In this document: piece after piece, positions 26,309-34,631 of the stretch
How positions within the stretch are numbered: position 1 is the first letter of the stretch
Layout: each line of letters begins with the position of its first letter
DNA from: Palsa-965 sp044448685
GTDB lineage: Bacteria > Bacteroidota > Bacteroidia > Palsa-965
DNA: 64,000 nt
Assembly (NCBI GenBank): GCA_044448685.1
Contig: JBIOHC010000018.1
Location: 5,295 to 69,294 of the forward strand
Reading direction: 5' to 3'
Position numbers and translations under genes: made by a program
Notes under the pieces: generated by a model
What the model was told of the DNA's origin: nothing
The model's input: only the letters and a program-made list of their open reading frames with translations
Databases searched by the model: none

Positions 26309-27151
26309 TTACAATTTGGCATTCAGCAAAGCAACCAGCTTTTCAGCCATATTACTCGAATACCGTTTGGCCCGGTAAGTTCCCACCCATTGAAGACCTT
26401 TGATCGCATTGGTCAGAAAAATTTCATCCGAGTTAAGCATCACATTCATTGCCATTGTTACTTCATAAACAGCAATACGATTTTCACGTGCAATTTGGAT
26501 GATCTCCGACCGCATCACCCCATCCAGACAGCCTTCAGCAACAGGTGCTGTATACAGTACTCCGTTTTTAGCGGCAAAAAGATTGGAACTTATGGCTTCT
26601 GTAATATTAAACCGTTCATTCAACAGGATACAATCATCCAGCTTATTTTCATTTTTGAAAATACCGGCCATGACATATACCAGGGCATTGTTGGATTTAA
26701 TACAGGACATCCGGTTCAGAGGCTTCTTGAACTCATTATATAAATCTACCACAAGCCCCCTTTCATTCAGGGTATAGATGTTTTCTGTCATCGGTGCGGC
26801 TTCAAGCACCCAGGATACATGATTCGTGACAGGGTTGTACAACCCTCCTTCATCCCTGAACACCGTCATGCGAACCCTCCCTCCTTCTGTTATCTGATTT
26901 ACCTTCAACAGCGCTTCGATTTTTTCTGTAAAAAAAGGAACACTGAAAAACTCAGGAATATCCATTTTTAAGAGCTGCATGGATTCTTTCAGACGGTTCA
27001 GGTGCCTGTCCAGGAAACGTACTTTACCCTGTGCTACCCTTATGGTTTCAAAAAGACCGTCACCATAACGGAATGCCCGGTTACAGGTAAAAAATACAGG
27101 CTCTGTCTCTTTGTACAGGGTGTCGTTGTAATTGATAGATCGTTCAGACAT
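26309..27151 (-). CDS. Class IV aminotransferase (PLP fold type IV)
   Basis: 280-residue PLP enzyme of the branched-chain aminotransferase / D-amino acid transaminase / 4-amino-4-deoxychorismate lyase group. Motifs: FRYGDGLFETIRV (about residues 27-39), SNNALVYVMAGIF following the Lys of SCIKSN that is the likely Schiff-base lysine (about 151), and ERFNITEAISSNLFA near 180, plus a phosphate-binding DGVMRSEII near 208. Function within the group (PabC lyase for folate or an amino acid transaminase) cannot be decided. Last gene of the aroQ-rhomboid-gmhB-aminotransferase run, 6 bp after gmhB. Confidence 0.88.
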   Translation of the reverse strand: MSERSINYNDTLYKETEPVFFTCNRAFRYGDGLFETIRVAQGKVRFLDRHLNRLKESMQLLKMDIPEFFSVPFFTEKIEALLKVNQITEGGRVRMTVFRDEGGLYNPVTNHVSWVLEAAPMTENIYTLNERGLVVDLYNEFKKPLNRMSCIKSNNALVYVMAGIFKNENKLDDCILLNERFNITEAISSNLFAAKNGVLYTAPVAEGCLDGVMRSEIIQIARENRIAVYEVTMAMNVMLNSDEIFLTNAIKGLQWVGTYRAKRYSSNMAEKLVALLNAKL

Positions 27152-27157
27152 GATTTT

Positions 27158-27661
27158 CTAATTTGAATGCACATTACTGATTATTTGTCCGGCAACCCCT
27201 GTAAGAGGGGTATTGCTTGGGACCAGGATCCCTTTTACCTGTACTTTTTCTGCGGCCAGAATATCACGTTCCCTGTCTCCTATAAAAAAAGAACGCTCCG
27301 GATCTATCTCAAACCTGGCCAGGGCTTTTTCAATCAGCAAAGAATCCGGCTTGCGGCAAATGCAGCGCCCTGTATCGGGATGATGAGGGCAGTAATAGAT
27401 TTCGTCTATTTCTATTCCATTGGCATGCATGGTATCAAGTATCCTGCTATGGAGCTTCTCCACATCAGAATAGGTATAAACCCCTTTTCCGATTCCGCTT
27501 TGATTGGAAACGACCACAAGGCGGTAGGCGTTTTTAACAAAAAGCTGCAGGGCAGGAATAAGTCCGTCAACGAATGTAAAGTCTTTCGGCTTCCAGGTAT
27601 ATTCCCCTCTTTCCATATTGATGATCCCGTCCCGGTCCAGAAAAATGGCTTTGTGTTTCAT
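27158..27661 (-). CDS. gmhB: D,D-heptose 1,7-bisphosphate phosphatase (HAD family)
   Basis: Dephosphorylates heptose bisphosphate in ADP-heptose synthesis for lipopolysaccharide. 167 residues of HAD subfamily IIIA: catalytic DRDGIIN (Asp8 and Asp10 in FLDRDG), VVSNQSGIGKG (motif II, about 48), a zinc-binding cysteine/histidine loop CPHHPDTGRCICRKP (about 91) diagnostic of GmhB, and FFIGDRERDILAAE (motif IV, about 126). The heptosyltransferase-like gene at 18419 could use the product. Overlap with neighbours is nearly nil (7 bp before rhomboid stop). Confidence 0.9.
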   Translation of the reverse strand: MKHKAIFLDRDGIINMERGEYTWKPKDFTFVDGLIPALQLFVKNAYRLVVVSNQSGIGKGVYTYSDVEKLHSRILDTMHANGIEIDEIYYCPHHPDTGRCICRKPDSLLIEKALARFEIDPERSFFIGDRERDILAAEKVQVKGILVPSNTPLTGVAGQIISNVHSN

Positions 27662-27668
27662 TTTTCCT

Positions 27669-28307
27669 TCAGTGAAAAAAACGGTTCATGATCTGATCAA
27701 TAAAATCCTTGCCAAGAGACGGTTTGAGGCATAATGTAAATACAACCCCATACACAGCACCCCAGAAGTGGGCATCATGGCCAATATTGCCTCCACCTCT
27801 CTTACCCAGATACCAGGATGCCACCAAAAACAATACCCCGAATAACCAAGCCCACATAGGTAGTACCATAACGGTTAGCACAGCCATAGGAGCAATCAGC
27901 ACAAAAGCAAACATGACAGAGGAAACAGCCCCGGAAGCTCCCAGCGCATTGTAATACATATCGTCCTTATGCTTTTCATATGAATAAACACTGGACATGA
28001 AAATACCTCCCACATAAAGGAGAATATAAAATAAGGTGCCTTTATCTTCAAATACAGCCTGAAAAAGCTGTTCAACGATGAGCCCTATGGAATAAAGGGT
28101 AATCATATTAAAAAGCAAATGGATAAAATCGGCGTGAATCAGTGCATGAGTGAATAGCCTCCACCATTCCTTACGGTGCTTGATGGCATAGGCATTGAAC
28201 ATCAGTTTGTTTTTCAGATCCGGATTATTCATTGCTGAGAATGAAACCAGAGCTGTGATGCCGATAATGAAATAGGTGATTGGAAAATGCATAGAGGCCT
28301 TTAACAA
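27669..28307 (-). CDS. Rhomboid family intramembrane serine protease
   Basis: 212-residue membrane protein with about six hydrophobic helices. The catalytic serine is in GASGAVSSVMFAF (loop before helix 4, about residues 122-134) and the catalytic histidine in DAHFWGAVYGVVF (helix 6, about 180-192). The loop motif HLLFNMITLYSIG near residue 59 matches the rhomboid HxxxN region. Cleaves substrates within the membrane; targets unknown. An alternative start at the second Met (28292) would shorten it by five residues. In the aroQ-to-aminotransferase operon. Confidence 0.93.
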   Translation of the reverse strand: MLKASMHFPITYFIIGITALVSFSAMNNPDLKNKLMFNAYAIKHRKEWWRLFTHALIHADFIHLLFNMITLYSIGLIVEQLFQAVFEDKGTLFYILLYVGGIFMSSVYSYEKHKDDMYYNALGASGAVSSVMFAFVLIAPMAVLTVMVLPMWAWLFGVLFLVASWYLGKRGGGNIGHDAHFWGAVYGVVFTLCLKPSLGKDFIDQIMNRFFH

Positions 28308-28353
28308 ATATACGTATTCAGTTTAAATAACCAGCCCGGTTAAACACAGGGTC

Positions 28354-28776
28354 TTACCCTGTTTGTATCAGACTTTCAACCGCCAGACGGTATGAATCCA
28401 TTCCAAACCCGGAAATACTGCCCTTGCAGCTTCTGCCAATCATGGATATATGACGGAAGTCTTCCCGTTTGAAAACATTGGAAATATGCACTTCTATGAC
28501 AGGTGCCGGAACAGCAGCTATGGCATCGGCCAGTGCTACAGAGGTATGGGTATACCCTCCTGCATTCAGAATGATACCTCCTGTAGTAAAGCCCGCTTCC
28601 TGGATTTTATTTATCAGTTCCCCTTCCACATTGCTTTGAAAATAGTCCAGCGTATGGGTAGGAAATTTTTCCCGGAGTTGCTCGAGATAGGTTTCAAATG
28701 CCTGTGTGCCATAAACCCCTGGCTCCCGTTTGCCGAGCAGGTTCAGATTGGGCCCGTTTACAATGAGTATGTTCAT
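28354..28776 (-). CDS. aroQ: Type II 3-dehydroquinate dehydratase
   Basis: Third step of the shikimate pathway. 140 residues, typical for the dodecameric type II enzyme. Landmarks: NGPNLNLLGKREPGVYG (residues 6-22, with the catalytic Arg/Tyr loop), QSNVEGELINKIQEA (about 48), LNAGGYTHTSVALADAI (about 70), VIEVHISNVFKREDFRH (about 92, His ligand), and the C-terminal GFGMDSYRLAVE. It is the first gene of a minus-strand run and is divergent from xerD across 43 bp. Confidence 0.96.
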   Translation of the reverse strand: MNILIVNGPNLNLLGKREPGVYGTQAFETYLEQLREKFPTHTLDYFQSNVEGELINKIQEAGFTTGGIILNAGGYTHTSVALADAIAAVPAPVIEVHISNVFKREDFRHISMIGRSCKGSISGFGMDSYRLAVESLIQTG

Positions 28777-28819
28777 AATGCTCCGGAATAGAATGCCCTA
28801 AAGTTAGGTATATTTACGG

Positions 28820-29725
28820 ATGAACTGGAAGAGCCTTATCAAAGGTTTCGGTACCTATCTGAAGCTGGAACGCTCCCTCTCTCCCAATACCGTGGAAGCT
28901 TATATACACGATATGGAGAAGCTGGAACAGTTCATGTTGCTACGCAAATATGAGCTCAGCCCCCTGCAGATCCAATTATGCCATCTCCAGGAATTTATTC
29001 AATGGATTGTGGAGTTGGGCCTGAACCCGGCATCACAAAGCCGGATTCTGAGCGGAATCAAGGCTTTTTACAAATACCTGCTCATGGAGAATCTGCTGAA
29101 CGATAATCCGGCCCTCCTCCTGGAAGCACCCCGTATTACCCGTAAGCTGCCTGATGTGCTGAGTGTGGAGGAGATCGACAAGCTTATCAATGCCATTGAC
29201 CGAAGCACACCCGAAGGAGAACGCAACAAAGCCATGCTGGAAACCCTGTACAGTTCAGGTTTACGGGTATCAGAACTTGTGGGACTTAAAATATCCAACC
29301 TTTTTCTGGATACAGGCTTTCTGCGTATTACAGGCAAAGGTGATAAGGAAAGACTTGTACCAGTGGGCAGTGTGGCCCAGAAACATATCCTGCATTATAA
29401 AGACGAAGTTCGATGCCATATTACACCAAAAAAAGGTTCGGAAGATATTCTCTTTTTAAGCAAACGGGGAACGGGCATCACCCGTGTCATGGTCTTTACC
29501 ATTATCAAACGTTTGGCATTTCATGCCCAGCTGAAGAAGAAAATAAGTCCGCACAGCTTTCGTCACAGTTTTGCAACACATCTGATTGAAGGAGGAGCAG
29601 ATTTAAGAGCCGTACAGGAAATGCTGGGCCATGCCTCCATCACCACCACGGAGATCTATACGCATCTGGACAGGGAGTTTCTGAGGTCGGAGATAATACG
29701 GTTCCACCCGAGGAATAAGACATAA
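28820..29725 (+). CDS. xerD: Tyrosine recombinase XerD-like
   Basis: 301 residues. N-terminal SAM-like core-binding domain (LSPNTVEAYIHDMEKLEQF) and C-terminal catalytic domain with all six active-site residues in order: SGLRVSELV (Arg), GKGDKERLVP (Lys), HSFRHSFATHL (His, Arg) and LGHASITTTEIYTH (His, nucleophilic Tyr). It matches chromosomal dimer-resolving XerC/XerD in length, and no phage or transposon genes adjoin it, so it is read as a housekeeping recombinase acting at dif rather than an integrase. Its last codons run into an intergenic repeat. Confidence 0.92.
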   Translation: MNWKSLIKGFGTYLKLERSLSPNTVEAYIHDMEKLEQFMLLRKYELSPLQIQLCHLQEFIQWIVELGLNPASQSRILSGIKAFYKYLLMENLLNDNPALLLEAPRITRKLPDVLSVEEIDKLINAIDRSTPEGERNKAMLETLYSSGLRVSELVGLKISNLFLDTGFLRITGKGDKERLVPVGSVAQKHILHYKDEVRCHITPKKGSEDILFLSKRGTGITRVMVFTIIKRLAFHAQLKKKISPHSFRHSFATHLIEGGADLRAVQEMLGHASITTTEIYTHLDREFLRSEIIRFHPRNKT

Positions 29726-29803
29726 GACATTAGAATCAAGACATAAGAGGCAAGACTTGATTCGTTTCCGTTTTAGTCTTACGTCTTGATTCTTGTGTCT
29801 AAT
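29714..29803. repeat. Dispersed inverted repeat between xerD and a TPR gene
   Basis: Left arm aataagacataagacattag and onward through 29756, right arm gtcttacgtcttgattcttg to aat at 29803. The arms pair imperfectly as direct permutations of AAGACATAAG/CAAGAATCAAGAC. It overlaps the xerD 3' end and lies between two convergent genes. Confidence 0.6.
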
Positions 29804-29804
29804 A

Positions 29805-30914
29805 TCAGTTCTTCTTTTTCTTCTTGTAAGGATTCCTGCAGTCCTTAGCGAGCTCCTCGGCATCGCTGCATCCCAGGTCGGCTGCTTTGCAGAAATCGTC
29901 GCAGGCTTCCTGCTCATTCTTGATATTATCTCTTTTGAGAACACCTCTTTTATAATAGTTGTCTCCATTGGATGGTTTGATACGGATTGTATTGCCGTAA
30001 TCAAAAATGGCTGAAGCAAACTGCCCCTGGCTTTCACAGGCCTGTGCACGGTGCAGATATGCTTCGTAATTATTGGAATTGACCTTGATGACCTTGGTGA
30101 ATTCGTCAAATGCTTTCTGGTTATCATCCTTGCTTTGGTAGGCCAGTCCGAGGTTAAAATGAGCATCCGTATTGGAAGAATCTTTTTTCAGGGCAAATTT
30201 GAATTCATTGATGGCATCATCAAACTTAGTTAGTCCGGCATAGCACTGCCCTCTTCTTACATAGATATTCGCAGAATCGGGGTTGATTTTGATTGCGATA
30301 TCGAATTCGATCAATGCCTCATCAAAGCTTTTGATATTGAGTTTTGTAATTCCTTCCTTATAATGACTCAGGCTGTTGTTCCAGCAAAAATTATCTTCAT
30401 ATGCAACCCTGCCTTTTTCATATCCGCAATCGGCAGATTTACGCAGATCCATACACTGGTGATCCTTATCGTCTTTCGGGTATTTAAGCATCGCTCTTTC
30501 ATAATATGCTTCTCCCATTTTACTGTTGAGCGCTATTGCTGTTTCAAAATCTTTCAGGGCTTCTGTTTTCTGGTTGAGTGCATTCTGACACATCCCTCTT
30601 CCATAATACGGTGCAGCCCAGTCAGGCTTTAGCTCCGGAGCCCGCCCATCGTCAGCCAGGGCTATTTCATAAGCCGTCATTTTGCTGTGCTTTTCATTCT
30701 TTTTGATATACTCATCAGCCATCTTCTGATTGATCTGGATGGATGAAGTATAATCGGCCATAGCTCCGCTGAGGTCTTCAGCCTTGCGTTTTTTATCACC
30801 GCTGGCACAGAGGTCTTTGGCCTGCTGTGCATGAATCAGTTCAGATGCAGGCTGGGCTTGAAAAAGGGAAGTGGAAAAAGCAGCAATCAGTAAGGTCAGT
30901 AGGGTTCTCATCAT
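29805..30914 (-). CDS. Exported tetratricopeptide-repeat protein
   Basis: 369 residues with a signal peptide (about 1-20, ending ...SLFQAQP). About five to six TPRs cover the rest: for example an early repeat near DYTSSIQINQKMAD, PYYGRGMCQNALNQKTEALKDF, YVRRGQCYAGLTKFDDAINEF, AHFNLGLAYQSKDDNQKAFDEF, AYLHRAQACESQGQFASAIFDY and YYKRGVLKRDNIKNEQEACDDF. The C-terminus is Lys-rich. Probable periplasmic scaffold of unknown partner. 29 bp downstream of recF on the same strand. Confidence 0.78.
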   Translation of the reverse strand: MMRTLLTLLIAAFSTSLFQAQPASELIHAQQAKDLCASGDKKRKAEDLSGAMADYTSSIQINQKMADEYIKKNEKHSKMTAYEIALADDGRAPELKPDWAAPYYGRGMCQNALNQKTEALKDFETAIALNSKMGEAYYERAMLKYPKDDKDHQCMDLRKSADCGYEKGRVAYEDNFCWNNSLSHYKEGITKLNIKSFDEALIEFDIAIKINPDSANIYVRRGQCYAGLTKFDDAINEFKFALKKDSSNTDAHFNLGLAYQSKDDNQKAFDEFTKVIKVNSNNYEAYLHRAQACESQGQFASAIFDYGNTIRIKPSNGDNYYKRGVLKRDNIKNEQEACDDFCKAADLGCSDAEELAKDCRNPYKKKKKN

Positions 30915-30943
30915 TGAATGATTTTTTGCAAAGCTATTAGATT

Positions 30944-32080
30944 TTATGAAAGTTCATGCATCTGATCAGGCAGAGCCGGAATGACTTCCCCCGGTCCAAC
31001 CTTAAAATGAGTGTAATCAAGCTGTAAATCACGGAAAAGTTTAGCCAGCCTTAGCGGATGGGTATCGGTAATGAAGACCTGACCAAAACGGGCATCCCGG
31101 ATAAGTCCCATGAGTTTTTTGACCCTTTCTTCATCCAGTTTATCATGAATATCATCCAGCAGCAGCAATGGAGCTGTATTTTCGGGGAGCTGGTTACGGA
31201 TAAAGTCAAACTCGGCAAGTTTAAGCGCAAGCAGATATGTTTTTTGTTGTCCCTGCGATCCGTCCTTTTTCAGTGCATAGCCATTCATCCGGAATTCCAG
31301 ATCATCGCGGTGAATTCCGGATGTGCTGTGTTCCATATGCATATCACGTTGCAATGCTTTGTCAAGCAATTCCCTGAAGCTCTGGTCATGAAGGCCCGAT
31401 ACATAGGTTAATTCAACAGCTTCACGGGATGAAGAAAGGAGTGAATAATACTCCCTGAAAATAGGTACAAAGCCCTGAATGAATTTTTTACGTGTTTCAA
31501 ACACCGGCTGTCCATACTGGATGAACTGTTCATTCCATATTTCAAGGGAATCCGTATCAATACTGCCGGCTTGAGCAAAATTTTTCAGTAAGGCATTGCG
31601 CTGACTCAGTGCCCGGTTATAGAGGATGAGTTTTTCAAGATAAGTCCGGTCATATTGTGAAATGACACTATCCAGAAATTTGCGCCTTTGTTCACTGCCT
31701 TCCGTAATCAGTTCTGAATCGGCCGGAGAAATCATGACCAGAGGAAATCTTCCTATATGCTCTGCAAGGCGGTCGTATTCCTTATCATCTCGTTTGAACA
31801 CCTTTTTATGTCCCCGTTTAACCCCGCAATAAACGGATTCATCCCTGCTCTGATCGCCGAAACGGCCCTGAATTACAAAGAAAGGAGCGTCATGCCGTAT
31901 ATTCTGGCTGTCAACCGGATTGAAATAGCTTTTACAAAGAGAAAGATAATGTATCGCATCCAGCAGGTTTGTCTTGCCTGATCCGTTATCGCCTGTAAAA
32001 CAGTTGATCCCCGGCCCCGGCTTTATAAAAGCCTCCTGGTAATTCCTGAAATCAATCAGGCTTAGCTCCTTCAGAAACAT
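30944..32080 (-). CDS. recF: DNA replication and repair protein RecF
   Basis: 378 residues from ATG 32080; an open extension of 12 residues to 32116 has no family sequence. SMC-like ATPase that loads RecA on gapped DNA. Walker A is GDNGSGKTNLL (about 30-40) near the N-terminus after MFLKELSLIDFRNYQ. The Walker B / signature region LLLLDDIHDKLDEERV is near residue 320, and an ABC signature-like GSQGQQKTYLLALKLAEF precedes it. Length fits RecF (about 360-375). Neighbouring TPR and ribH genes match a gene order I recall for this phylum. Confidence 0.96.
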   Translation of the reverse strand: MFLKELSLIDFRNYQEAFIKPGPGINCFTGDNGSGKTNLLDAIHYLSLCKSYFNPVDSQNIRHDAPFFVIQGRFGDQSRDESVYCGVKRGHKKVFKRDDKEYDRLAEHIGRFPLVMISPADSELITEGSEQRRKFLDSVISQYDRTYLEKLILYNRALSQRNALLKNFAQAGSIDTDSLEIWNEQFIQYGQPVFETRKKFIQGFVPIFREYYSLLSSSREAVELTYVSGLHDQSFRELLDKALQRDMHMEHSTSGIHRDDLEFRMNGYALKKDGSQGQQKTYLLALKLAEFDFIRNQLPENTAPLLLLDDIHDKLDEERVKKLMGLIRDARFGQVFITDTHPLRLAKLFRDLQLDYTHFKVGPGEVIPALPDQMHELS

Positions 32081-32217
32081 GGCTAAATTTAAGCATAGTA
32101 TGCCTGCCGTAAACACATCATGACAAGGTTTTTACAAGAATTACTCACATACCCCCCTGCCCCCTTCGTGATTTTCACTATATTATGGTTAAAAAAGCAA
32201 TAGTTCTAAAATTTAGT

Positions 32218-32225
32218 TATTTTTG
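32218..32225 (+). promoter_or_regulatory. Putative -7 box for the YfgM-like TPR gene
   Basis: TATTTTTG fits TAnnTTTG, 28 bases before the start codon at 32253 and divergent from recF. A clear -33 TTG is not seen. Confidence 0.45.
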
Positions 32226-32252
32226 CAAGCTTAAATTAGTACACAAAATAAG

Positions 32253-32936
32253 ATGACAGAAGAAAAAGACGAACCGATCCTGGATGTAGAGCAAGCGCTG
32301 GGAAAAACGGAGCAATATATACACGATAACCGTAAAAGCCTGAGCATCATAGTAGGTGCTGTGTTTCTCCTGGTGGGAGCATTCTTTGCATGGAAGTATC
32401 TGTATATGAAACCAATGGCCGAAGAGGCTCAGACAAAGCTTTTCTGGGCGGAAAAATGGCTTGAAAAGGACAGTTTGAACCTGGCTATCAATGGTCATGG
32501 AGATACCCTGGGCTTTGTACGTATGGCCGATGAATATGGAAATACCCCTTCCGGGAACCTGGCTCATTATTACCTGGGAATATGTTACCGCCTGAAAGGA
32601 AACTATAAGGAAGCTATAAAGCAATTCCAGGATTACGACGGCAATGACTTGATTTCCAGCGCTCTTGCTGTTGGAGGTGTTGGAGATTGTTATATGGAAC
32701 AAGGGAATTCTGAAGAAGCCATATCTTATTATCTTAAGGCAAGTTCCCAGAACCGTAACCCCCTAACTGCACCAATCTTTTTGAAAAAGGCCGCTTTGGC
32801 TTATGAAGGAAGCAAGAATTATACTGAAGCGGTGAAGTATTACGAAAAAATCAAGACCGAGTATTCGGAATCCCCTGAAAGCAGAGATATAGACAAATTC
32901 ATTGTCAGGGCAAAAACCAAAGGCAATATTAACTGA
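32253..32936 (+). CDS. Membrane-anchored TPR protein
   Basis: 227 residues. A single membrane helix (about residues 28-47, SLSIIVGAVFLLVGAFFAW) near the N-terminus anchors a periplasmic TPR domain with about four repeats (for example AHYYLGICYRLKGNYKEAIKQF, then AISYYLKASSQNRNPLTAPIF, then YTEAVKYYEKIKTEYSESPE). The layout resembles YfgM, which associates with the Sec translocon, but family membership is only suggested by layout. Precedes ribH with a terminator between them. Confidence 0.75.
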   Translation: MTEEKDEPILDVEQALGKTEQYIHDNRKSLSIIVGAVFLLVGAFFAWKYLYMKPMAEEAQTKLFWAEKWLEKDSLNLAINGHGDTLGFVRMADEYGNTPSGNLAHYYLGICYRLKGNYKEAIKQFQDYDGNDLISSALAVGGVGDCYMEQGNSEEAISYYLKASSQNRNPLTAPIFLKKAALAYEGSKNYTEAVKYYEKIKTEYSESPESRDIDKFIVRAKTKGNIN

Positions 32937-32949
32937 TTCATTCACCAGA

Positions 32950-32977
32950 TGTCCCGCCAAGTGCGGGACATTTTTTT
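32950..32977 (+). terminator. Rho-independent terminator
   Basis: 8-bp stem (tgtcccgc / gcgggaca) with 5-base loop followed by seven T, 13 bp after the TPR gene stop and 12 bp before ribH. Confidence 0.93.
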
Positions 32978-32988
32978 AACCCTTAACG

Positions 32989-33483
32989 ATGGCTTCATCT
33001 TTGAAAAATTTATCTGATCCTGGCAAAAGCCCTGTTCCTTCTGCAAAAGGGATGCATTTTGCCCTTATCGTTTCAGAATGGAACGAGGCGATCTGTAAAG
33101 CCCTTGAAAAAGCAGCTCTTGCAACACTAATCAAATCGGGAGCAAAGCCTAAAAATATCCTGATCAAATATGTGCCGGGTAGCTTTGAACTGGCGCTGGG
33201 AGCTCAGTTTGCAGCTCAGATTTCTGATATTGACGCCATCATTTGCCTGGGGTGTATTATACGCGGAGAAACCAGCCACTTCGATTTCATTGGCGACGCC
33301 GTATCGAATGGCATTATGAATGTAGGGCTCATGTACAACAAACCCGTTATTTTCGGCGTACTGACCACAGAGAACCTGAAACAGGCCCATGAACGTGCAG
33401 GAGGCAAGCACGGGAACAAAGGCGTTGAGGCAGCGCTTACGGCTATACGCATGATCGCACTAAAGAAAAGTATCGGAAAATAA
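32989..33483 (+). CDS. ribH: 6,7-dimethyl-8-ribityllumazine synthase
   Basis: Condenses 5-amino-6-ribitylamino-uracil with dihydroxybutanone phosphate in riboflavin synthesis; forms large icosahedral or pentameric assemblies. 164 residues, family length. Landmarks: FALIVSEWNEAICKAL (about 23, substrate Trp), KYVPGSFELALGAQ (about 60), CLGCIIRGETSHFDFI (about 86, catalytic His) and NKPVIFGVLTTENLKQAHERAGG (about 120, given here by FGVLTTEN and ERAGG). Starts 12 bp after the terminator, so it probably has its own promoter within the preceding gene or relies on read-through. Confidence 0.96.
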   Translation: MASSLKNLSDPGKSPVPSAKGMHFALIVSEWNEAICKALEKAALATLIKSGAKPKNILIKYVPGSFELALGAQFAAQISDIDAIICLGCIIRGETSHFDFIGDAVSNGIMNVGLMYNKPVIFGVLTTENLKQAHERAGGKHGNKGVEAALTAIRMIALKKSIGK

Positions 33484-33500
33484 AGGAATAATCAGAAGCT

Positions 33501-33854
33501 TTAAAAAAACCCTCCATCTGAATCCTTTTTGTTCTGTAAGAATCGGTTTCCATAAAACCAGGCTACACTCAGCATCCCTGCCAAAAAAGGATAACCGGCA
33601 TAATCCTTTATTTCTTCGTGGTGAAAGAATTCGCAACACATCCAGTAGGCATTGGCCCCAATCCAGAAGCAGATAGCCAGATTGATGTAAAATTCATCCT
33701 CCAGCCTTGATTTCCAGGCTAAATACAAGGCCACGCTCATAGTTGGGAATATCATGCAGATACCCAGCACTTTCCACTGAAGCATCCAGCAGGTATCTTT
33801 CATCAGCCAAAGCGGGATATGGATATTCTCCCAGTGTCGGATACGGTTGGACAT
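33501..33854 (-). CDS. Small membrane protein of unknown function
   Basis: 117 residues from ATG 33854. I chose this start because the sequence from MSNRIRHWENIHIPLWLMKD onward looks like a conserved family, whereas an upstream extension to 33986 is low-quality coding sequence overlapping the divergent gene's start. Three hydrophobic segments are visible (about residues 17-40, 50-75 and 85-105), with conserved-looking Trp residues. No catalytic motif. I think related proteins occur in other Bacteroidota but cannot name the family. Divergent from 33979. Confidence 0.6.
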   Translation of the reverse strand: MSNRIRHWENIHIPLWLMKDTCWMLQWKVLGICMIFPTMSVALYLAWKSRLEDEFYINLAICFWIGANAYWMCCEFFHHEEIKDYAGYPFLAGMLSVAWFYGNRFLQNKKDSDGGFF

Positions 33855-33978
33855 GGGACGAAGATACGCAAACTCATTATTCCTGTAAATTGCAGATGAT
33901 CTTAACACAAACATAACCTTCCACATAGTTATTCCCTCCATACCCCGCTTAACTTTATGGCAGGTAAAAAGAGAAACG

Positions 33979-34254
33979 ATGGACACATTTCAAAATACAC
34001 ATCCACAGTGGAAAAAATACCGGGCTCTGGTTGATGAAACTACAGAGCTTGAATACGATATTATCAGTCTGCTCTCAGCTGCATTGATCCGGAAAGAAGG
34101 TGATGGAGAACCCAATCCGGAAGAAAGGGAAAAACTTTCTGTAATGAAAACTCAGTTAAAAGCCAAGATGGACGAGCTGCACATTTTGAAAGAAGAAGTG
34201 GCAGATTTCCTGAAATCAGAACGACTGCTGCAGCACGCAACGAAGAAATACTGA
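33979..34254 (+). CDS. Small coiled-coil protein of unknown function
   Basis: 91 residues, cytoplasmic (no signal). Charged and helical: QWKKYRALVDETTELEYDI, then REKLSVMKTQLKAKMDELHILKEE, a clear heptad-like stretch about residues 50-78. I do not recognise the family. It ends at a strong terminator and is divergent from the small membrane protein; the two may share a control region at 33855-33978. Confidence 0.55.
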   Translation: MDTFQNTHPQWKKYRALVDETTELEYDIISLLSAALIRKEGDGEPNPEEREKLSVMKTQLKAKMDELHILKEEVADFLKSERLLQHATKKY

Positions 34255-34260
34255 CATAAA

Positions 34261-34306
34261 AATCCCTGAATCGGTTCCCACACTGGAAAAGATTCAGGGA
34301 TTTTTT
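34261..34306. terminator. Bidirectional terminator between 33979 and the cytochrome gene
   Basis: 12-bp stem (aatccctgaatc / gattcagggatt) with an 18-base loop, flanked by A-run on the left and T-run on the right, so it can end transcripts from both sides. Confidence 0.85.
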
Positions 34307-34323
34307 ATTGGTAACAATCCTGC

Positions 34324-34608
34324 CTAATTGGCTGATTTCAGAAAAGCCTTAATCTTGGTTATTTCCACATCAGTCAGAATAGCTTTCTGGCGCATGTGCT
34401 CACAAGCAGCATCCCACTGATCATCACTGTAGGTTTTAGGATCGGGTGTATTGTGACAGCGAATACAATTCTCACCCCATAACTGTGCTCCTGATTTGTT
34501 TGCAATGGATTCCGGTACCTTACAGCCATTCATCATCACAATGGAGATGCCGGTAAGTACCGTGATCAAGGCAATGGAGATTATTTTTTTGCGACCTGAG
34601 ATTTTCAT
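34324..34608 (-). CDS. Monohaem c-type cytochrome lipoprotein
   Basis: 94 residues. A lipoprotein signal ends at Cys29 (MNGC), followed by one haem-c site, CIRCH (Cys48, Cys51, His52). A methionine near residue 72 (CEHMRQK) could be the sixth ligand. Small electron carrier anchored to a membrane facing the periplasm. Probably cotranscribed from the upstream outer-membrane gene (23 bp gap) and, from context, belongs with the redox cluster on the other side of the 36-kb divergent region. Confidence 0.85.
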   Translation of the reverse strand: MKISGRKKIISIALITVLTGISIVMMNGCKVPESIANKSGAQLWGENCIRCHNTPDPKTYSDDQWDAACEHMRQKAILTDVEITKIKAFLKSAN

Positions 34609-34631
34609 AGGTATGTTTTTTTCAATTAGGT

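Noticed and set aside
27167..27691. 174-residue plus-strand frame over gmhB
   Set aside because: Antisense to a gene with intact catalytic motifs; composition is typical of a shadow frame.
28820..29725. Tyrosine recombinase as a sign of a mobile element
   Set aside because: Length and neighbours (aroQ, recF area) fit housekeeping XerD; no attachment repeats or cargo genes nearby.
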